64,000 bases of DNA from Lachnospiraceae bacterium XPB1003 (lineage in GTDB: Bacteria; Bacillota; Clostridia; Lachnospirales; Lachnospiraceae): the NCBI GenBank assembly GCA_900102065.1, contig FMVK01000002.1, forward strand, positions 248,001 through 312,000, in the 5' to 3' direction. Shown one piece after another: positions 60,257 through 64,000 of the stretch. Made by a program: the position numbers and the translations under genes. The notes beneath the pieces were generated by a model that saw nothing but the letters and a program-made list of their open reading frames with translations, ran no database searches and was not told where the DNA came from. How positions within the stretch are numbered: the first letter of the stretch is position 1; each line of letters starts with the position of its first letter.

Positions 60257-61045
60257 TTATTTCCTGCCAACCAGCAGGCTGGAACCCTTAAGCATCATCT
60301 TTGCTGCTTCCCGCTTTGTCATAAACATTCCATCGTCTGTCGGGATAAGCTTTACTTCTTCATACCCCACATCAAGAAGCTCCTTAACAAACTTCTCCAT
60401 ATCGCCGTATCGCCCTTTTGACATGATGTCATGAATAGCAAAGGTTCCTCCCTTTTTCAGTACTCTCAACGACTCACGCAAAAGGTCCTGTTTGTTTACC
60501 GGAATATTGTGATATACATAGTTACTCGTAATAGCATCAAACGTTTCATCTGGAAAATCAAGTTTTACCGCGTCTCCTTGTCTGAACTCCGTATTTGACA
60601 CACCCTCAGCCGAAGCGTTACTCTCACAAAGGTTCTTGCTGAAAGAAGCATATTCCTTTCCCCAGCGGTCAATTCCGATAAAGCGGCTTTTCGGATTTCT
60701 TTTTGCACAGGCTATCGTCAGAGCTCCGCTTCCGCATCCCACGTCCAGTCCTTTTCCTCCTTCCGGAAGATTGACATATTCCGCAGTACCTTCAATGATC
60801 TGCTTTGAAAGCTGTCTTTTCCCGTTATAGGAAAACCGGCGGTAAGCCATGATCGACCACTGGGTAAACTTTCCGCACGCTATCGCTCCCAGACCCAAAA
60901 CAGTACTCACAACGATCCTCACAGGCGTCGTCGCATTTTTCAGCAGCACAAGACTTCCTGCAAAGGCCGCTGCCAAAACTCCTGTTCCAGCCGACAGCCC
61001 GTATATCATTCCCTTCGGTACCCAGTTTTTATAATCAGGTTTCAT
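60257..61045 (-). CDS. membrane-anchored class I SAM methyltransferase
   Basis: 262 residues: two hydrophobic segments (LSAGTGVLAAAFAGSLVLL, and VRIVVSTVLGLGAIACG) then a methyltransferase with GKGLDVGCGSGALTIACA, FIGIDRWGKEY, FRQGDAVKLDF and YHNIPVNKQDLLRESLRVLK. Being at the membrane, it may modify a lipid or membrane-bound intermediate. GGAGGC precedes the ATG. Confidence 0.85.
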   Translation of the reverse strand: MKPDYKNWVPKGMIYGLSAGTGVLAAAFAGSLVLLKNATTPVRIVVSTVLGLGAIACGKFTQWSIMAYRRFSYNGKRQLSKQIIEGTAEYVNLPEGGKGLDVGCGSGALTIACAKRNPKSRFIGIDRWGKEYASFSKNLCESNASAEGVSNTEFRQGDAVKLDFPDETFDAITSNYVYHNIPVNKQDLLRESLRVLKKGGTFAIHDIMSKGRYGDMEKFVKELLDVGYEEVKLIPTDDGMFMTKREAAKMMLKGSSLLVGRK

Positions 61046-61083
61046 CAGATTGCCTCCATTCCATAAGTCATGCTTTTCCTTAC

Positions 61084-61707
61084 TTACTTTCTCGCAATTA
61101 CTGCTATCCAGGGCTTATCCCTGTGATGATCCGCCTTGGCGGCAGAGAACCCGGCGGCCTTCATCGCAGCCTCTATTTCAGCTGTTGTATAGCATTTCAT
61201 GCCGTCTATAAGCTTTTCGTATTTGCGGCCGAACCCATCCGCTCCGTCCAGCTCGCATACCACAAGAAAGCATCCTCCGGACTTTAAGACCTTCGCAACC
61301 TGTGCAAAGCACTTTTCAAGCCCTGGCCAGAAATAGATCGTTTCAAAAGCCGTAGCAAGATCATATTTCCCTTCCGGAAGGTTCAGCGCCGAAACATCTC
61401 CCTGCTGCACTTTGCATCTTCCTGCATCGATCATGGCCCGGTTGTAATCGGCTGCCATCGAAGCGGAAACCTCTGAATAGTCGATTGCAGTCACCTTAGC
61501 ACACGGATACCTCTTCAGGAGCTCTCCTGCATTCCTTCCTCCGCCGCATCCAAGCTCCACGATCTCATCCGGGACGATCGACTCAATATGCGAAAGTCCC
61601 CAGTCGGCCATTTTTGCGTGGCCGCTGTTCATGCTGTTCACCATCAGTTTTCCCAGGAATCCTTCCGGTTTTCTGGTCTGGCTGATGAATTTCTTAATGA
61701 ATCCCAT
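61084..61707 (-). CDS. class I SAM methyltransferase
   Basis: 207 residues. SAM-binding motif IVELGCGGGRNAGELLKRY, VTAIDYSEVSASMA, QGDVSALNLPEGKYDLATAFE and AKVLKSGGCFLVVCELDG are typical. GGGGAGAG precedes the ATG and the P-type ATPase gene ends 15 nt before it. Small-molecule methyltransferase, substrate unknown. Confidence 0.87.
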   Translation of the reverse strand: MGFIKKFISQTRKPEGFLGKLMVNSMNSGHAKMADWGLSHIESIVPDEIVELGCGGGRNAGELLKRYPCAKVTAIDYSEVSASMAADYNRAMIDAGRCKVQQGDVSALNLPEGKYDLATAFETIYFWPGLEKCFAQVAKVLKSGGCFLVVCELDGADGFGRKYEKLIDGMKCYTTAEIEAAMKAAGFSAAKADHHRDKPWIAVIARK

Positions 61708-61722
61708 GATGCTCTCCCCTTG

Positions 61723-63819
61723 TCACTTATTCTCCTCACAGTCTTTTTTAAGGAGTTTTGTTGTACTGTTTAATCCCAAAACTATCGTTGATGTGTTATG
61801 CAGAAGTGCAGATGCTGACGGAGACAGGACTCCCATTAATCCGAGCAGGATCAGACCGGAATTAAAGCCGACGATCGTTCTGTAATTAAACCGGATCCTC
61901 TTCATCAGTTTGTCACTCAACGCCTTTAACATCACGATCTTTTTAAGGTCATCTCCTCCGATCGTTATGTCCGCGATCTGTCTTGCGATCTCAGCCCCGT
62001 CGCTTATCGCGATACCTGCATCTGCCGCGGAAAGTGCCGGTGAATCATTGATCCCGTCTCCTATCATGATCACCTTGTATCCGTCTTTCTTTTTAGCTTC
62101 AACAAAACCGGCTTTATCCTCCGGAAGTACTTCCGAGTGATACTCATCCACTCCTACCAGAGAGGCAATCCTTTTTGCAGTTCTTTCGCTGTCTCCGGTC
62201 ATCATAACAATACGGGATATGCCCTGCTTCCTTAAGTCATTGACCGTCCGCGCGGCATCTTCCCTTAACGGATCTTCTATAAGTATGACTGCTGCGAGCC
62301 TGCCATCCTTGGCATAATACAGATGCGAGTATTCATCCGGTAACGCTTCAAACTGTGCTTTCTTATCTTCCGGAAGGCTCACTCCTTCGTCTTCAAAAAC
62401 GAAATGATAGCTTCCAATCAGAGCACGGTTCCCATTGATCTCGGAAGAAATGCCATGAGCCACCACGTATTCCACCTTTGTGTGAAATTCTTCGTGCGTA
62501 AGCCCCTTGTCTGCCGCGGCTTTTACGACTGCATTTGCGATGGAATGCGGGAAATGCTCCTCGAGACAGGCTGCCTCACGGAGAAGTTCATCACTGCTCT
62601 CACCGTTAAAGGAAACTACATCCTTCACCGTCGGCTCAGCCTTTGTAAGCGTGCCGGTCTTGTCAAATACGATCACATCCGCCTCGGAAACAGCTTCCAG
62701 GAATTTTCCGCCTTTTACCGTTACACTGTTTTCTCCTGCTTCCCTTATCGCAGAAAGAACCGATATCGGCATGGCAAGCTTCAATGCGCAGGAATAGTCC
62801 ACCATCAGAACGGATACCGCCTTGGTCACGTTCCTGCCAAGAAGGAATGTGAGTGCCGCTCCCGCAAGCGTATAGGGAACAAGCCTGTCCGCAAGTCCTT
62901 CCGCTTTACTCTCAAGGCCGGATTTCAGTTTTTCCGACTCCTCGATCATGCGAACGATCTTGTCATATCGACCGTTTCCGCCTACTGCGGTCACACGTAC
63001 GGTAATCTCGCCTTCTTCAACCACAGTCCCGGCAAAAACGCTTCCGCCTTCCTCTTTTCTGACAGGGATCGCTTCCCCTGTCATTGAGGCCTGATTGACC
63101 ATGGCATCACCCTTTGTAACCACACCGTCAAACGGAATAATATTGCCCATGCGGATAACAACCTGATCTCCGCTTACGATCCTGTCCGCATCCGTAAGTA
63201 CCTCTTCCGTACCGCAAACCTTCCATACACGGCTGATGTTAAGCGACATCTGCCTTGCAAGGTCGGTGGCGCATTTCTTATGTGTCCATTCTTCAAGCGT
63301 ATCTCCGATTCCCAAAAGGAGCATGACCGAAGACGCTGTGGAATAGTCCTTAACAAGTACGGACGCGCTGATCGCTATAGCGTCAAGCAGCTCCACCTTC
63401 AGCTTCTTCTCCGGGATTGTCTTAAGACCTCGCCAAATATAACTAAGTGATTTCAGACAGGTAAGGACTGTCCTTACGGGAACCGGCACAAGCAGCCTCT
63501 TACCGTAATGCCACACTGTTTTCGTCACGAGATCTTCATAATACTTTGCATTCAGTTCTCTTGAAGAACTTTCAAAGACGCTTTCCGGAACCTCTGTTTT
63601 CTCCGAACTGTACTCCCTTATGATCCGAATGATCGCATCTCTGTCTCCGGAATATACGATCACGGCATCTGCGGTACGTTCATAGACCACAGCCTTCTCG
63701 ATGAAGGGAAAGCCCTCAAGATAGTATTGCAGCGTATCGGCTTCGCGGTAAGAAAAACGGGGTTTTGAAAAATGCACTCGTATCATTCCCGGGATTTCAT
63801 GTTTTATAACCGCTTTCAT
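61723..63819 (-). CDS. heavy-metal P-type ATPase with HMA_2-like N-terminus
   Basis: 698 residues from ATG 63819 (GGAG 10 nt upstream; GTG 63828 is possible). The N-terminal 75 residues (KHEIPGMIRVHFSKPRFSYR, EKAVVYERTADAVIVYSG) resemble the HMA_2 domain without a CxxC site. The core is complete: TGEAIPVRKEE, phosphorylation loop DKTGTLTKAE, HP motif (EHFPHSIANAVV), and MIGDGINDSPALSAADAGI. The membrane metal motif is YSCALKLAMP instead of CPC or SPC. A DUF6110 gene lies directly upstream, as in related Firmicutes. Confidence 0.9.
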   Translation of the reverse strand: MKAVIKHEIPGMIRVHFSKPRFSYREADTLQYYLEGFPFIEKAVVYERTADAVIVYSGDRDAIIRIIREYSSEKTEVPESVFESSSRELNAKYYEDLVTKTVWHYGKRLLVPVPVRTVLTCLKSLSYIWRGLKTIPEKKLKVELLDAIAISASVLVKDYSTASSVMLLLGIGDTLEEWTHKKCATDLARQMSLNISRVWKVCGTEEVLTDADRIVSGDQVVIRMGNIIPFDGVVTKGDAMVNQASMTGEAIPVRKEEGGSVFAGTVVEEGEITVRVTAVGGNGRYDKIVRMIEESEKLKSGLESKAEGLADRLVPYTLAGAALTFLLGRNVTKAVSVLMVDYSCALKLAMPISVLSAIREAGENSVTVKGGKFLEAVSEADVIVFDKTGTLTKAEPTVKDVVSFNGESSDELLREAACLEEHFPHSIANAVVKAAADKGLTHEEFHTKVEYVVAHGISSEINGNRALIGSYHFVFEDEGVSLPEDKKAQFEALPDEYSHLYYAKDGRLAAVILIEDPLREDAARTVNDLRKQGISRIVMMTGDSERTAKRIASLVGVDEYHSEVLPEDKAGFVEAKKKDGYKVIMIGDGINDSPALSAADAGIAISDGAEIARQIADITIGGDDLKKIVMLKALSDKLMKRIRFNYRTIVGFNSGLILLGLMGVLSPSASALLHNTSTIVLGLNSTTKLLKKDCEENK

Positions 63820-63835
63820 AAATTGCACACTCCGT

Positions 63836-64000
63836 TCAGGCTTCGGCCGTTTCTTCGTTTATCTCCGCTTCCTGCTCTTTTGCAACTCTTTCTTCGTTGA
63901 TCTGCTTGGCTGCCTCATAGATATCCGTGCAGTTCTCCTGAAGAACGGTTGCCTGATCCACCACCGTATCCTTCGCCCTGAGTACAGCTGCGGTGCAGTG
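63836..64000 (-). CDS. DUF6110 family protein, C-terminal part
   Basis: The gene enters from the right edge; 54 codons are visible (HCTAAVLRAKDTVVDQATVL, ENCTDIYEAAKQINEERVAK), then an acidic end and TGA. This helical pattern matches small DUF6110 proteins with an N-terminal membrane anchor that precede HMA_2-type P-ATPases. It is the first visible gene of the leftward operon. Confidence 0.7.
   Translation of the reverse strand, partial: HCTAAVLRAKDTVVDQATVLQENCTDIYEAAKQINEERVAKEQEAEINEETAEA

Noticed and set aside
59661-60434. 257-codon open frame on the plus strand
   Set aside because: It is antisense to the ketopantoate reductase-like and methyltransferase genes, has no ribosome site and no recognisable protein pattern.
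62404-63087. 227-codon open frame on the plus strand
   Set aside because: Antisense to the P-type ATPase, whose motifs occupy the whole interval.
1-64000. tRNA, rRNA, CRISPR arrays and riboswitches
   Set aside because: No cloverleaf, rRNA segment, regular repeat-spacer array or known riboswitch pattern was recognised by eye; a covariance-model scan would be needed to exclude small RNAs.

Overview
The window looks like part of a chromosome from a Lachnospiraceae-type member of the Clostridia (Bacillota). Supporting signs are the rpmA-obgE-yhbY-nadD-yqeK-rsfS gene order, Gram-positive LexA boxes, a perfect CIRCE element, strong AGGAGG ribosome binding sites, SepF, several c-di-GMP enzymes and pieces of a Tn916/Tn1549-like conjugative element. 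The genus cannot be fixed from sequence alone.

Layout. 1-4.8 kb: ribosome-assembly and NAD housekeeping genes with an HD-GYP gene inserted. 4.9-6.4 kb: lexA diverging from an SOS-type LysM gene, with several LexA boxes between them. 6.5-9.1 kb: an SPFH/ribbon-helix-helix pair and a Ser/His-rich zinc-ribbon membrane protein. 9.2-29.7 kb: an A+T-rich glycan island of 17 co-directional genes. Twelve of its proteins carry the same roughly 100-residue Rossmann-like GxGxxG module, placed N-terminally, C-terminally, internally or alone, joined to glycosyltransferases, methyltransferases, an ATP-grasp enzyme, a DUF616 protein, a deacetylase, an acyltransferase, a radical-SAM enzyme and a HAD protein. 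No flippase, polymerase or ABC exporter is present, so the product may be built on a cytoplasmic acceptor, or export is encoded elsewhere.

29.7-42.5 kb: a tyrosine recombinase, an AI-2E family transporter, rluD-lspA-aroB, a response-regulator diguanylate cyclase, sepF, a CIRCE-controlled hsp20 whose leader can fold as an RNA thermometer, an out-of-frame junction between a sugar-binding lipoprotein and a diguanylate cyclase, and an EAL phosphodiesterase.

42.6-51.9 kb: an accessory/defence region with the AbiEi-AbiEii type IV toxin-antitoxin, an unrecognised coiled-coil protein, two DUF4143 AAA ATPase genes each bracketed by its own pair of about 40-nt hairpin repeats, remnants of a conjugative element, and a Tn916-type integrase with a small RHH protein. 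The integrase end abuts an ABC transporter gene that is cut off.

52.6-64 kb: a TetR regulator with palindromic operators, then a tight 14-gene leftward operon: DUF6110, HMA_2-type P-type ATPase, two SAM methyltransferases, ketopantoate-reductase-like enzyme, isoprenylcysteine-methyltransferase-like protein, three alpha/beta hydrolases, an L-2-amino-thiazoline-4-carboxylate hydrolase-like protein and four small membrane proteins. Its pathway is unknown.

The three observations most worth following up are the shared Rossmann module of the glycan island, the hairpin-bracketed DUF4143 ATPase cassettes, and the hsp20 thermometer leader.
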